Source of the DNA: Isochrysis galbana
Lineage: Eukaryota > Haptophyta > Isochrysidales > Isochrysidaceae
Direction: 5' to 3'
NCBI GenBank assembly: GCA_018136815.1
Contig: CM030932.1
Coordinates: 7,626,001-7,690,000 of the forward strand
DNA length: 64,000 bases
Shown: one piece after another, positions 1 to 10,720 of the stretch
Layout: every line of letters starts with the position of its first letter
Numbering within the stretch: the first letter of the stretch is position 1
The notes under the pieces: model-generated
Told to the model about the DNA's origin: nothing
The model's database searches: none
The model's input: only the letters and a program-made list of their open reading frames with translations
Made by a program: the position numbers and the translations under genes

Positions 1-2365
1 TTGTCCACGGACGCCAGGGGGACGTCAAGTTGAAGCCAAGCGAAGAAGTCCAATTTTGTGCCTGTAGAAGATCGAACCCGTACGGGCATTGCAGCTCAGT
101 CGAGATGGGCCGGAGGAACAAAGCACAGAGGGGCGGTGTGCGAACACGGAACCGGATTCCGTGTGGCCCACAGACATGCCGCCCCGTGATGGGGTGTGGA
201 GTGGGGATCCTTTTAGAGCAGAGCGCGCAGACGCGAGAAGTACCTGGAACGAGTTGATGGCAGGATCGGTGTCCCCATTATAAACTAGCACGCGCAACGA
301 GGTGGTCCGCCCCACTCGCGCGTAGAAGGGGACGAGGTCCTTCTCGGTCGATCGATAAATCATGCCTTCTCCTGTGACGAGGTTTGCGGGCATACTCAGT
401 GCCGACGAGTGATCGTTGCCGCGTGTGGGATCTCGCCTCTCGCCCCATTTACCGACTCCAACCGCAGCAAGAGGAGCATGAACTCGCAACAAGAAACTCT
501 ACAAATACATCGAGTGCTCACCGCCCACGCGTAACCCCGCGTGCCGATGCCCTTCCATGGGGAGACTACCATCATAATGCCCGAGTGCGAAGAAGCGCGA
601 TGGCATGTGGCCGACTCCTCACCATTGTCGCCGTTGAAGAAGAGTGAGTCGACTGGCACTCCTAGCGCCTTGCGCACAGCTATGCTGTCAGTCCACACCG
701 TTTGTGCGTCACCACCACCGCATGGGTAGTCGTTGACGGCACCGGTGACTCCCTCACGAGTGGCTGGAGACACGCGGTCCTCCTCGACGAAACCGAGCAT
801 CCGCGCCACCCTAGGTGTAAGTGCGGCACGGGACTGGTAGCGTATGCCGCCTACCTCGCCGCTCTGGCTGACAGGCGACGCCCTGCTGCGGAGCCCTTCT
901 TGGTAGATGCAGTCGTCATAGAGTCCGTACGCAAAATAACCGCCCACCTCATTGGCAACTTGGCCAAGGGCGTCATGGCAGCCGGGTGGCGGCGGGACGG
1001 TACCCTTTTTGAGATAATCCATGCCGCACGTGGCGGTGATGCGGTCAAAGAGCAGCGTCGAGATCTGGCCATGTCCATACAAGAAGACGACCTGCCACCT
1101 GAGTGGGTGGGCGGGCGGGCGAGCGTAGCGCTGGAATCGAGAGGCAGCGGGGGAGAGATGCGACACAGCGCGGTGATCTCTGCATCACCATGAGCGACCG
1201 CCCCCGCCGCGCGCCGGGCGGGAGGCGCAACTCACCATGGGCCAAGCCCGTCGCCGCAGATGCCAGACTCGGAGCCCATGCAGCCGTCCCCGACCGCGAA
1301 GCCACGAAGCATTGGGCGTAGCGCCTCGGTCTTTTCGTCAAGGATGCGCTGCACCAGCTTGGGCACGTATACACCTGGGCGGGAGCGAAGATAGGGCGCG
1401 CGTGTGCCACAACCGGAGCCACGCCTCTTGGCGGAGGCGCACGTTGGGTGTCTGCCGCTGGCCTCGCACCTGCGTACGACTCGCCGGTGATATAGAGCGG
1501 CTTGCCTTGTCGCTCGGGAAAGATCTCGTACCAGCCGCGCAGCGCCGCGTACATGGTGTCGGCCATACGCTCGTCGTCCCAGTCGCCACACGAGGTCCCA
1601 TTGCCACTGGGGCGCCCATCGCAGTAGGAGAAGCCGACGGGAGGAGGCCAGTCAAAGATGAGCAGGTTGGCGAACTTGGACCATGAATACTCGTTGCGGA
1701 AGAGCGTCGGGATGCCCGTCTCGTTGAACTCGGCGGTGCGCAACGAGCGCTCATCTAGCACAAGCGGCCCTACGCGAGCCATGGAGGGGTGTGTGCTGGA
1801 CGCGGCCGGATGCAGTTCGGGAAAACCGGCTTTGGCTGATATCGATAGAGATGCAAAGACAAGCAAGAGGCCCGCATCCTGGGAGGCCTAAAGGAGGCCT
1901 GCGCCATTCGGGCTCTAAGATGTGCGTGGTTGTGTGTTAGTGTGATGGAGGTCAGGTGAGAGTGCCCGTTCGGGCGTAGCTCGACCAGCATCCCAAGTAT
2001 CGACTAGGCGGCAGGCGTTCCGTCCGGAGGAGGGCGAGCTGCCCCAGGACGCTCTGCTTACGCGGTGCGTCCACGCACGAGCGCGTGGGGGGGGGGGGGG
2101 AAACTCCCTCACCCAACTCAACCAGCATTCCAAACATCGACGAGGCGCCAGGGCCCCCGTTTGTCCAGAGGAGGGTCGGCGTCTCTGCGTCCGCCTCACT
2201 CTGGATATACATGTAGTGGAGCGAGAGCGAGTGGGAGAGAGAGGGGGGAAGCGAGACGTAGCCGGAGAAGGTGCGCGAGGGCAGTGCGCCCGCCCAGCCA
2301 GGCAACGACCCCACCTCGCCCCGCGACATTCCGAGGGAGAGCAGCCACAGGGCCCAGCCGGCCAT
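1..2365 (-). CDS. Serine carboxypeptidase (peptidase S10), 3' end outside window
   Basis: Secretory or vacuolar-type serine carboxypeptidase that removes C-terminal residues. Exons read from splice sites: 2365-2113, 1769-1470, 1374-1236, 1098-623, 371-244 and 61-<1. All five joins keep frame and rebuild family blocks: TNGGPGASS (oxyanion region), GESYAG followed by VYVP (nucleophile Ser), the FLYGHGQIS and YDDC blocks, NGDNGEGM, and NGDTDPAIN (catalytic Asp) running into QNWTSSLGF. The catalytic His exon lies beyond position 1. The start at MAGWALWLL gives a short, weakly hydrophobic leader, so a cleavable signal is plausible but not strong. The first intron holds a degenerate copy of the end of exon 1. 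Family assignment is firm; substrate preference cannot be read. Confidence 0.88.
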
Positions 2366-3061
2366 CGGAGCGAGACGGCGGGAGGCGGGGCGCGGCGGCG
2401 TGGCGGCTTGGGGTGGCGGAGGCCGCGCGCTCGAGCTTCTATGTGAAGGACAGAGCAGTGAAGATGTAGAAGCCGCGCAGGGGTGTGGGGTCGGGACGGG
2501 CAGAGGCCTATTTGTACGGCATGCGTGTCGTCTACTCGTTAGAAATTAAAGCATTGTAGAGTAGCGCATCTTGTCGACTATAGCGTTAGACATTGTAGTC
2601 TTATAAGGTCTTGTCGGCTAGCACCTAGCCACGTACACCGGACGAGCCATGCACCAACCGCGCACATCCCCATCGCGGGGCAGGGGCTCCGTTGCTCCGT
2701 TGCCGCTGCGGCACGGTCCCTCAGCACTAGGATTTCATCCTAGGATTTGGCTCCGGCGAGAATTTCGTTTCAGACCCACCCAAATTTCGTTTCGAAATTT
2801 TGCTTGCCCTGACCTAAATTTCGGGGGTCATTTCTCATTTTGTTCGAAATTTGTTTCGAGCGCCGCCGCCGCCGCGGACGCCGGCACATCGGTGCCCCAA
2901 GTCGGTGTGTTCAGCAGGCGACTACGCGACTGCCTATTCCTATTACTATTAACCTATACACTCACATGTGCTCTCGCGTGCTCGCGTGGCTTTCGCCGCA
3001 CTTTGGCACTACACTATACCATACTATACCATCATTTTTCACATTTTAGAGGCAACCTACT

Positions 3062-3453
3062 TGTTGCGGGTAAGGAAGGGGCCTTGTACACTTGCCTCTT
3101 CCTGCATGCCCTGACTAGGTTCCCCGCGCGACTCCCCCCGTCCGCCGTCCGTCGCGCCCCGATTCCCTTCCCCTCTCTCCTTTCCCGCCGTTCCCCCGAG
3201 TGCTCCCTTGAGTTTCCGCCCCCTTTCCGTCTATTATTTTCCCGCGCGTCCCCCCCCCCGCGCGTGACGTTTTCCTCTGGTGTCCTCCGAACCCTCTGCG
3301 CTATCGCCCGATCGCCCCTCGTGCTCCTCCCGTCTGCTCCTGCTCTCGCCCTTGTGCTACAGTGCCCCGTGATGGCTGAGAACGCGCCCGCGCCGTCCGA
3401 CCTGTCCCCGCGTGCTCCCTCAGTCCCCTCTCGCCCACCCTCCATGCCCCACA
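3062..3453 (+). repeat. Copia LTR copy (solo or broken LTR)
   Basis: About 390 bp beginning TGTTGCGGG and ending CCCCACA. It is nearly identical to 46243-46633. There, the same TGTTG start directly follows the G-rich tract after a copia RNase H stop codon, which identifies the sequence as an LTR. I see no internal copia sequence on either side here and no convincing 5-bp duplication, so it is a solo LTR or a broken end. It carries an open frame starting MAENAPAPSD in both copies; I treat this as part of the LTR, not a gene. Confidence 0.65.
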
Positions 3454-3481
3454 TTAGGCTCTGTGAAGACAACGCCTTCAG

Positions 3482-3978
3482 GTGATTGGGGAGGGGGATA
3501 CTCTGAATATTTGGACAAGCACACTCTGGATTGTGGCACGAATGGTCTGAATCAATTCCAACTCACGAGGCCAACTGACACGACGCTTTCGTATAGATAC
3601 AAATGCCTTCATGGTATTGACAGTCCAGCAAATATAGTGCAATCCACACCAAGTGATATCAGGGCGGATGGTAGCGTGATATACTTGGACAAGCACGATG
3701 TCGATTGTGGTACAAATCCAATCGCCAAATTCAAACTGAATAGACCTTCACCCGACATGTTATCGTATGATTACACGTGCAATTCCATGGCGGCCCCTGG
3801 TCAATGTCGTGACGTGACGATGGAGTGGAATAACGAAACCTGGCATAACACTAACCTTGACATGCACAACGTTGAATGCGAACAGGACGAAGTCATCACG
3901 CAATTCCGGCTGAACCGACGAAGTAGCACCCAGGACAAGTTGAGGTACATGTACAGGTGCTGCAAAATGAGCGCGTGA
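3482..3978 (+). pseudogene. Truncated ORF with three cysteine-containing repeats
   Basis: Not recognised as a named family. The reading frame holds three imperfect repeats of about 50 residues. Each follows the pattern LD-x-H-x-(V/L)-(D/E)-C, then F-x-L-x-R, then Y-x-Y-x-C, giving two Cys per repeat plus extras, as in a small extracellular disulphide domain. There is no credible start codon inside the repeat region, and the frame opens just after an LTR-like block, with a CAG acceptor-like site near 3480. It therefore looks like the last exon of a gene cut off by the LTR, or a foreign fragment. Base composition is clearly lower in GC than the flanks, and codons look less GC-biased than the host genes. 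Function unknown. Confidence 0.5.
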
Positions 3979-4010
3979 CAATGACACCAGCCACTCCATC
4001 ACGTCTCAGG

Positions 4011-4392
4011 CCCGGATGGGACAACAGGTACAAGGTCAACAGGTTTCGGGGGCCTCTTCCTATTAAGAGGACCTCTTAACAGGTCGCAATAGGTCCGTAA
4101 CAGGTCAAAATAAAACTCATTTTACTAATATTATAGATGTATCAGTATGTGATGTACATTATGAATATGATTGGCTTCTGACTTCTGAGCTAAGTTACTA
4201 GGGAGAGGAAGGGATCTGAGATGATTTGGGCGTGGCTACGATAGCGGTACCTATAGTATAGGCCTATAGCCACGCGCGAGGCGAAAATATTGAAAGGTTT
4301 TTTTTAACCTATTACCTATTAACAGGTAACAGGTCTGGTAGGCCTCTTGACCTCTTAATAGAACCTATTAGAAGCCTATTGTCCCATCTGGG
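4011..4392. mobile_element. hAT-type MITE with 8-bp target duplication
   Basis: Non-autonomous element with terminal inverted repeats CCCGGATGGGACAA (left) and CCCAGATGGGACAA (reverse complement of right end). It is flanked by the direct repeat GTCTCAGG at 4003-4010 and 4393-4400. An 8-bp duplication is typical of the hAT superfamily. It has no coding capacity. The interior is rich in AGGTC/CCTATTA motifs arranged as subterminal inverted repeats. Around 4200-4308 it contains a stretch resembling the LINE 3' end (stem GCGTGGCT...AGCCACGCGC, then GCGAAAATATTGAAAGG and a T run), which suggests a nested LINE tail. Confidence 0.8.
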
Positions 4393-4400
4393 GTCTCAGG

Positions 4401-4980
4401 TGATAACGGACGCTTCCTTTTTCCTATCAGAGCATGAATGACATCTTGCTTGGGGATTCCTTTCGCTCATAGGATGAATACTAGACTATTTTAATGTTGT
4501 CATTGACGTGACTAGCGTGAGATCACGGGATTGAGCGCTTCTCGCCTTTGCAACACTGTAACGATGTCCCTCGCGATAAAATTGCAGGCTGCTCACCAAG
4601 GGTCAGAGGGTCAGGAAATCGAGGGGATGCATGCGTTTGCAGCCACAGACGAGACTTCAAGTTTCGACAGGTTTTTATATCATATTCACATCCCGAATAT
4701 ACTGCTTCACTTTCACCTGGGGTTCATCTGCTAGTTCTGCAAGATACCTAATAGATGTGATACTACCGATAATTTTGTCGAACTCAGTCTTATTACTTAT
4801 TACCAACGTGAATTAAAATAATTAATGTTATATCCTAGCCAACCCCACTAGCTAATTGGGGCTGTGTTCCGTGCATGCCCCTGGACACGGCTGCGTGCGG
4901 CTGCGTGCGGCCTCTTGCGGCTGCGGCCGGCTTCGTGGATCCTGGTGGAGCTTCGTGCGGCAGGAGCGCTGCGACGGTGG
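4401..4980. other. AT-rich intergenic stretch, no gene seen
   Basis: Lower-GC DNA with only short shadow frames. No splice-consistent coding exon, RNA gene or further terminal repeat could be supported. It grades into G-rich sequence near 4860. Confidence 0.5.
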
Positions 4981-4995
4981 GTGGGTTGAGGCAGG

Positions 4996-5086
4996 CGGGC
5001 GCGGCGGGGCGAGGCGGGGCGAGGCGGGGCGCGGCGGGGCGAGGCGGGGCGGAGCGGGGCGGGGCGGGGCGGAGCGGGGCGCGGCT
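4996..5086. repeat. G-rich minisatellite, unit GAGGCGGGGC
   Basis: About nine imperfect copies of a 10-bp unit (GAGGCGGGGC with GCGGCGGGGC and GGAGCGGGGC variants). The G-runs on one strand could support quadruplex formation. The open frames across it are composition artefacts. Confidence 0.85.
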
Positions 5087-5270
5087 GAGTGCAGCAGGAC
5101 GCAGTGCGGGAAGACGCTTCTGGAAACAGAGGGCAGGGACCTGGTTGGTCCTGGTGGGGACCTGGTTGGGAGATGGTGGGAGCTGCTTGGGAGTCACGCA
5201 TGGGGGCAGCGGGGGGCCGCAGGAGGCGAAAGTATAAGTCAGATGAGACCTCTAACCTTAGAATGGACTC

Positions 5271-5345
5271 TGGTCCGGTGGCCCAGCGGGGTGGAGCGCA
5301 GGGCTTGCCTCGGAGGGACTGCGGTTCGAGTCTGGGCATGGAGGG
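5271..5345 (+). other. tRNA-like Pol III A/B-box pair, possible SINE head
   Basis: TGGCCCAGCGG fits an A box and GGTTCGAGTCT fits a B box, about 52 bases apart, as in tRNA genes. The acceptor-stem and T-stem halves do not pair well, so this is not a functional tRNA; a decayed tRNA-derived SINE promoter or chance match is more likely. It lies just upstream of the chromovirus gag region, where a 5' LTR would be expected. Confidence 0.3.
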
Positions 5346-5480
5346 TTGGGTATGTATTTTTGGGAATTTTTTGGGCCGGGTCTGGCTGGTGGTGGCTGGT
5401 CGTACCATGTATCTCTTGAATTTGACCCCCTTTGTTGGGCCTGTTCAACCCCACAAAATCCCCCACATCGTCTATTCATC

Positions 5481-6185
5481 GCGACTACTTCCAAGTCCAC
5501 CAAAACCGCCAAGGTTGCTAAGGCTGCCTCCAACCCCGCGGACACTACGGCTTCGATGGTCACCGCCGTCCAAGCGGCGGTGACCGAGGCATTAAAATCG
5601 CAAAACAACAACTCGAACCGCAAGGCGACTGGCGCTGACAATCGTCGGGCTCCGCCTCCGCCTACGAATTACTCCGCATCGTCTCCGTTACCGGACGCAC
5701 TTCTTGACCGTCCTCTCGGCAAAAGCACGTCTTCTCGTCGCCAATGTGATCCCCCTCCGAACGGCCTTGGGCTTCCGGCCGATTCGGGCCTCTCGGAATG
5801 GGATCCAGGTAGCTGGTCTCGAGCTCGAGCCCGCTTCTGGCAAATTTCTCGTTACGCTGGTCACCCGGCCCTTCGCGCTGCGCTCACGCGCTGCCGTCCC
5901 TCCGATGCCACCATGACGGCGCCGCGTCTCGACGACCTAGACCGCGACGTCAAGGAGTGGACCGACGCCAACGGCTGCGCGTACTGCGCCTTTCGTCCCC
6001 GGGCCCCATCTGGTACGCCCGAGGCAGACCTGTGGAAGTATGGCACGGGCGACGGAGCTCATAACCCCGTCGTTTGCCAACCGTACATTCGTTTTCTCTG
6101 TGAAGGCGGCAGTGGCGAGTGTGGTAACGACCCAGAAGTCCACCGCCGCCTCCGCACGATGGTCGTTCTCCGTCCGGCCCATTAG
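5481..6185 (+). pseudogene. Chromovirus gag-like fragment
   Basis: The frame has a Lys/Ala-rich N-terminus, a proline-rich linker and a C-terminal part with paired cysteines (CAYC, then C...C further on). These may be a remnant nucleic-acid-binding region, but no canonical CCHC knuckle is present. No start codon is convincing within the aligned region. Assignment rests mainly on position ahead of the integrase-chromodomain frame. Confidence 0.45.
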
Positions 6186-7003
6186 GTCGCCGGCGGGGCC
6201 CACGTCCGCGCTGTTACCCCGCTACCAGTCCAGGGTAGTGGGCCTGAACGCCACCCACCAAAAGATCGTATTACGCTACGGCCGAGTACTTCTACGGCCT
6301 CCAACCGGTACCCCAAGATTCCCCAAGTTCCAGACAAGCCCTACCACCTCCATCCCCCTCTTTCTCCTGCCCCCTCGCCGATTGCCCCTATTTCTCCCAA
6401 TGCCGATGATTCCATCCTGATTCTCGATATCACGCACGAGTCCTCAAAACCAAGTCAACCGTCACCGCCTCTCTATCAACTCAAGCCGCTCAACCGCTAC
6501 CCCCCGCCACTCCCCAAGCATCCCCAGTCCAAGACCTCACGGTCTGCGAAAATCCAGCCGCCGCAGGCCCAATCCAACCTTCAATCCTTCAAATCAAATT
6601 TCGCATGCCCGAGCCACAAAACGTCTCCCGAGTACGAGTCCGAGTCCAAGTCACGTTCAGAATTACCCTCTTCGTCTTACGCCACCGCGAGCCCATCTAC
6701 GAGTCTGAGCCCAGTCCAGTCATCACCGGTATCACCAGTCTCCATCGCTACGACGATGGAGGCGCAGTTCTCCGGTACTTCCCCACTTTCTTTCGAGTCC
6801 GAGTCCAAGCCTGTTTTGAGCAAACCCCGTTCTGAGCCATCCGAGTCCGAGTCCGAGTCCGAGTTTACAACGTCACCGAGTCCTACCACGCGGTCGGCCG
6901 CAGGATTAACGGAGCTCCAGCCACCCACTGAGCCTCCGACGACCACTCCTTCCGCGGGAGTGTTCACCTTCGGTCCTCCGCGCCCAAGTCACCCGCGGCT
7001 ATC

Positions 7004-7756
7004 TTGTTTGGTCGGGAGCTTCGTCTTCCAGCTCAACTTGCTGACCCTGCTCCTGTTCTTGAGTTGCTTCCATCTAGGCCTCCGTCCGATGCCGTCACTT
7101 ACGCCACCGAGCTCAATAAGAAGCTTCTCGAGTCGTGGCGTTCCGCCCTCGAAAGTACTCAAGAAGCCCAACGTGAATCGATGCGCTCCGCCTCTCAAAA
7201 GTCTAAACTCGGTGTTACCTTCAAACAAGGAGACAGAGTTTGTCGTCGAATCCCTGGCCACGCCAACAAACTTCAATACCTCTACTCCGGTCCTTACCGA
7301 GTAGAAGAAGCCATCTCGGCTACTCGCTACCGTCTACGCGATCTCGAAAATCGTCAAGTCAAGGATGAAGTTCACATTTCCAATCTTCGTCCGTACTTTA
7401 CCGTCACCGATTCGTCTCCGCTCGCTGAAGATGAGTACTTGGTCGAAGAGTTACTCGATCGCAAGGGCGATGGAGTTTCATTCAAGTATCTCGTCAAATG
7501 GCGCGGCTATCCTCGTTCTGAAGCTACTTGGGAGTCTCGAATTGAGTTGCTTCGGCGTTGTGCTGATCTAGTTGAGTCGTACGACACCACTTTCGACCGC
7601 CGTCCGGTTCAACCCCAAGCTCACTCCGCTGTAGACTCCTCTTCAAGTCCAAGTTCAAGTCCCCAGTCTAATCAAGTTCCACGTCGAGTTCAAGAGTCAA
7701 ATCGTATTCCTCCTGATCTGCCTTCAAGTCGTACCCGTTCTCGTTCACGTTCGTAG
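7004..7756 (+). pseudogene. Chromovirus integrase C-terminus plus chromodomain
   Basis: The frame starts within the LFGRELRLPA block typical of the end of a Ty3/gypsy integrase core. It continues through the SH3-like C-terminal domain (GDRVCRRIPGHANKLQYLYSG, then the HISNLRPY block) and ends in a chromodomain at about residues 140-190, with YLVEELLD, FKYLVKWRGYP and ATWES motifs. The chromodomain directs insertion toward modified chromatin in known chromoviruses. A Ser/Arg-rich tail follows. The catalytic D,D-35-E core is missing, so the protein cannot be an active integrase. Confidence 0.85.
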
Positions 7757-8020
7757 CGCTAAGTGCTAAGTCGACCGGAAGTGGATGATTAGCGTCGCTT
7801 CAGCGCCTGACCCAGCGCAACTGCCCGAGCAAAACTCCTGTAAAAGGGAGAACGTGGTAGGACGTGGCGTACGAAATCGGGGGCCGCCGCGCTAAGCTGC
7901 CGATTTTGTGCTCGCTTTGGATCCATGGGTTAATCCTCCTCCTCTAGGTCTCTCGTCTCGTATGGTTAAATGAACTCTCTTGGCTCGACATCGGGAGACG
8001 TCTCGATTTAAGTCGGGGGG

Positions 8021-9180
8021 TGTTGTATTCCTGCCCATCTGAAGGCTGTAGGCATGAATATTCGTGTAAGGTACGCGCTCACAATTACAATTGAACAGTT
8101 CCCCGTGTTGCCACTGACGCACAAGACACACAGATTCGGATTCCCCATGGTCTCAAGTCCAGGTTTGCAGGTTTTGGTCTCGAAATTTGCGATTCGAATT
8201 TTGTTTTTGCTGTTACTATAATTGTTGGCTCGTTTAAGGTAATAAACCGGCATGACTTCGACTTCTCGTTCTGCAGTCGCTCTGCGAGACTCTCTCTCTC
8301 TCTCTCTCTCTCTCTCCGTCCGCCTCTCCTCGGCCGACGGCAAGAAGATTCGTCCAAAACATTCTCCGGTCCCAAGATATCTCGTGGGGGGTCTCTCCGC
8401 GCTCCGCGAGGGAAAGGACGCGATCTCGCTCCGAGATCGGCCTCGCGCCCTCCCACGCTGCCCCGCCGTGCCCTCGGTCCCTCGCCCCCCCCGCGGCAGG
8501 TTCTTTCCCTCGGCGTGCCGTCCGTCGCCTCCGGCCGTTATATTAATCCCCCCCCCGCGCGAGGTTCTCTTCTCCCCCGCGCGCGGTTCGTTTCCTCCGG
8601 CCGTCGTTGTTCCCCCCCTCGCTTCGATTCCTCTCGCGGTTCCTTCGATGATTGCCTCCATCTCGTCCGTTCTTCTTCGCGATCCTCGCGGAGGGGGCAC
8701 CGACGTTTAATGTTAGTTTCGTCGCGGTTTCGATGAAAGAAAGGAAGAACGAATGGCACGCGCCTCGCGCCTCGCGTCTTGTTTCGTCGCCCCTTGCTCG
8801 TCGCTTGTCTAGAAGGTCTCTCCGCACATCGCCTTCTCCCCCCGCGCGAGTTTGGATCTCTCCTCGACCCTCCGCGTTGGCTTCAGCGGACGAGTTCCAC
8901 TTTAACGATAGTTCGAACCCTTCGGTGGCGTAGTTATGCGCTCTCTTTCCGTATATCTTCGCGCATGACGAGCGATCGCGACTTCAGCCTTCGCCGCGCG
9001 GGGAGGGGTTTGTTTATCGTATGATTCCGGAGTGTTTACGTTAGTTTTCTGAGCCCAAGGACTTTGGTTTTTGGTTTCTTGTGAGTGATTTTTGTAGCAA
9101 CTTCGTCGAGTCCCACCGTGTTCCCAAGCGAGTCCCCCCGAGTTCCCGAGTCTATACCACGAGTCAACGAGTCAATACAA
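8021..9180 (+). repeat. Putative chromovirus 3' LTR
   Basis: Starts TGTTGTATTC directly after a G-run. It has no coding exon and includes a CT microsatellite near 8288-8316 and CG-rich purine/pyrimidine blocks. The 3' boundary is not fixed because no second LTR copy is present in the window. Confidence 0.5.
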
Positions 9181-9427
9181 GCCAAGCACGCGCCTGAGCC
9201 ACCCCCAGTCGCCTGCCACCACCTCCCACAAGCCTCCTTCCACACTTCCGCGCCCTCCGTGCGTCGTGCGTCATGCGTCGATCACCATGCCCGTAGTCAC
9301 CCCCGAGGAAAGCTCCATGAGCTCCCCGCAAGAACCGCATTCCGCGCTAGCTGCCGGCGCGCCCTCGCAGGCCATCACCAAGAGTGAGATGAGCCTTGCT
9401 CTGACAGGGGGCCACAGTAGTGGGAGC

Positions 9428-9484
9428 AGAGGCCGGAGGAGGCGGAGGGGGCGGAGGAGGCGGAGGAGGCGGAGGGGGCGGAGA
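9428..9484. repeat. GGAGGC short tandem repeat
   Basis: Imperfect GGAGGCGGAGGGGGC units at the 3' side of the partial binding-protein exon. In the minus frame they would read as an Ala/Ser run. Confidence 0.8.
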
Positions 9485-9496
9485 GGCTCGGGCCCT

Positions 9497-9959
9497 CCGA
9501 GATGTACGGGCAGCTCACGATCAGCCCGTCGGCGGCGCCCACCGTGCTGAGCACCGCGCTCACCATCGACTCGACGCCCACCACGCGCTCGACCAGCAGC
9601 CGCGCCGCGCCTCCGCCCACCTCGGTGTTGTACATCCGCTGCGCGTCGTCCACGCCGCGGTGCACCTCCTCCCAGAAGAGGTCGCCGTTGCTGCCGTGGT
9701 GGACCATGCGCACGCGCATCGGACCCGCGCGGAGGCCGGGCGGCGCGGAGGGCGACGGCACCAGCCCCGTGAGGCGCGCGGAGACCGCCCGCCGCTCGGC
9801 GGGGAAGGTGGCCCCGCCGCCGGCACGTGGCGGCGGCGCGGACGACGCGGCAGCACAGCCCACCGCCACCAGCGCCGCGCTGATGCAAAGTCCCAGATTC
9901 TCAGTAGATCCGCCGTTTCTGTATACCATTCTTCGCGCAAGTTCGTCGTGAGGAGTCAT
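9497..9959 (-). CDS. Partial periplasmic-binding-protein-like (sugar-binding fold) protein
   Basis: The start at MTPHDELARR is followed by a hydrophobic stretch (LGLCISAALVAVGCAAA) that could be a signal peptide or anchor. Then comes a block like the N-lobe of the type-1 periplasmic binding fold: VRMVHHGSNGDLFWEEVHRGVDDA, then DGLIVSCP. In that family this lobe binds small ligands such as sugars. A donor-like GT follows SCP, so more exons are expected. To the left only a GGAGGC repeat and the retrotransposon LTR are found, so the gene is probably truncated. No convincing downstream exon could be joined. Confidence 0.45.
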
Positions 9960-10017
9960 TTTAGTATTAGTATGTGTATATGAAAATAATATTCGACCCC
10001 CCTTGGGTCTGACGCAG

Positions 10018-10207
10018 GCTGATGGTGATTGAACGCTTTTCCATGCGGTGGGGGTGACGATTGAACGCGTTCCACGTGTAGACTGATGGTGATTGAACGC
10101 CTTTTCTATGCTGTGGGTGATGGCGATTGAACGCGTTCCCACGTGTAGGCCGATGGTGATTGAACGCTTTTCTATGCTGTGGGTGATGGTGATTGAGCGC
10201 TTCTCGC
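10018..10207. repeat. Minisatellite of ~64 bp, about three units
   Basis: Three consecutive units share GATGGTGATTGAACGC, TTTTCTATGCTGTGGGTGA and CGTTCCCACGTGTA blocks, with a few substitutions and small indels. No open frame spans them sensibly. Confidence 0.85.
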
Positions 10208-10559
10208 CTGATCGCGGGAGAGTGTGTGTCACTAGTAGCTTAGCGGGCACCTTCAAGAATGTTTTTTTTTCAATTTCAATCTCTTCCCATGGTTGCTGAT
10301 TAAATCTTCTAGCCCGACTTGTCGCGCCTCTGCATGTCCCACCGGTCACAACCTCCAAACACTCTTAAGGTTTGCACGTCTTTGCCGCAGTGGAGCCATT
10401 ACGCCATATACGCCATCATCATCGGCCTAATGAGAATCCTTCGTCGGCCTATGCGCTATGCGTCGTCTCGCTTGAGCTCAATCCAGCCTTGGCGTATGCT
10501 TGTATCTTTCATTGGGAATGACGTCGGACGTCGGATGGGAAAGAGGGATTCGCCCTCGG

Positions 10560-10720
10560 CGATGGGGGAGTGGCAGAGTTTTCTTGTTGTCCTAGTTTAA
10601 TGCTAGAGCCTAGTGCAGAGGGACCGTGCCTCATCGGCAACGGAGCCCCTCCCCCGCGATGGCATGGCTCGTCCGGTGTTTGTGGCGAGGGATGCTAGCC
10701 AACAAGACTACAATTTCCAA
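10560..10720 (+). repeat. Dispersed repeat D, copy 1
   Basis: Core AGAGTTTTCTTGTTGTCCTA followed by GTTTAATGCTAG, and further on CGGCAACGGAGCCCCTCC. The same core recurs at 43747, 47291 and 58187 in the same orientation and inverted at 61300-61352. No terminal repeats or target duplications could be defined. Confidence 0.7.

Larger units (their letters stand above)
5481..9180 (+). mobile_element. Internally deleted Ty3/gypsy chromovirus
   Basis: Order seen: gag-like frame (about 5490-6185), degenerate Ser/Glu-rich sequence, integrase C-terminus with chromodomain (7004-7756), a spacer, a G-run (8015-8020) and TGTTGTATTC, which is the expected polypurine tract and start of a 3' LTR at 8021. 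Protease, reverse transcriptase, RNase H and the integrase catalytic core are absent; the junction is near 6980, where PAAILFGREL begins. No matching 5' LTR is seen upstream. The right end is uncertain; I place it near 9180, where the sequence reads ...TCAATACA. Confidence 0.75.

Noticed and set aside
4835-5419. Overlapping frames of 120-187 residues on both strands
   Set aside because: They come from the GAGGCGGGGC minisatellite and G-rich flank; no motif or splice support.
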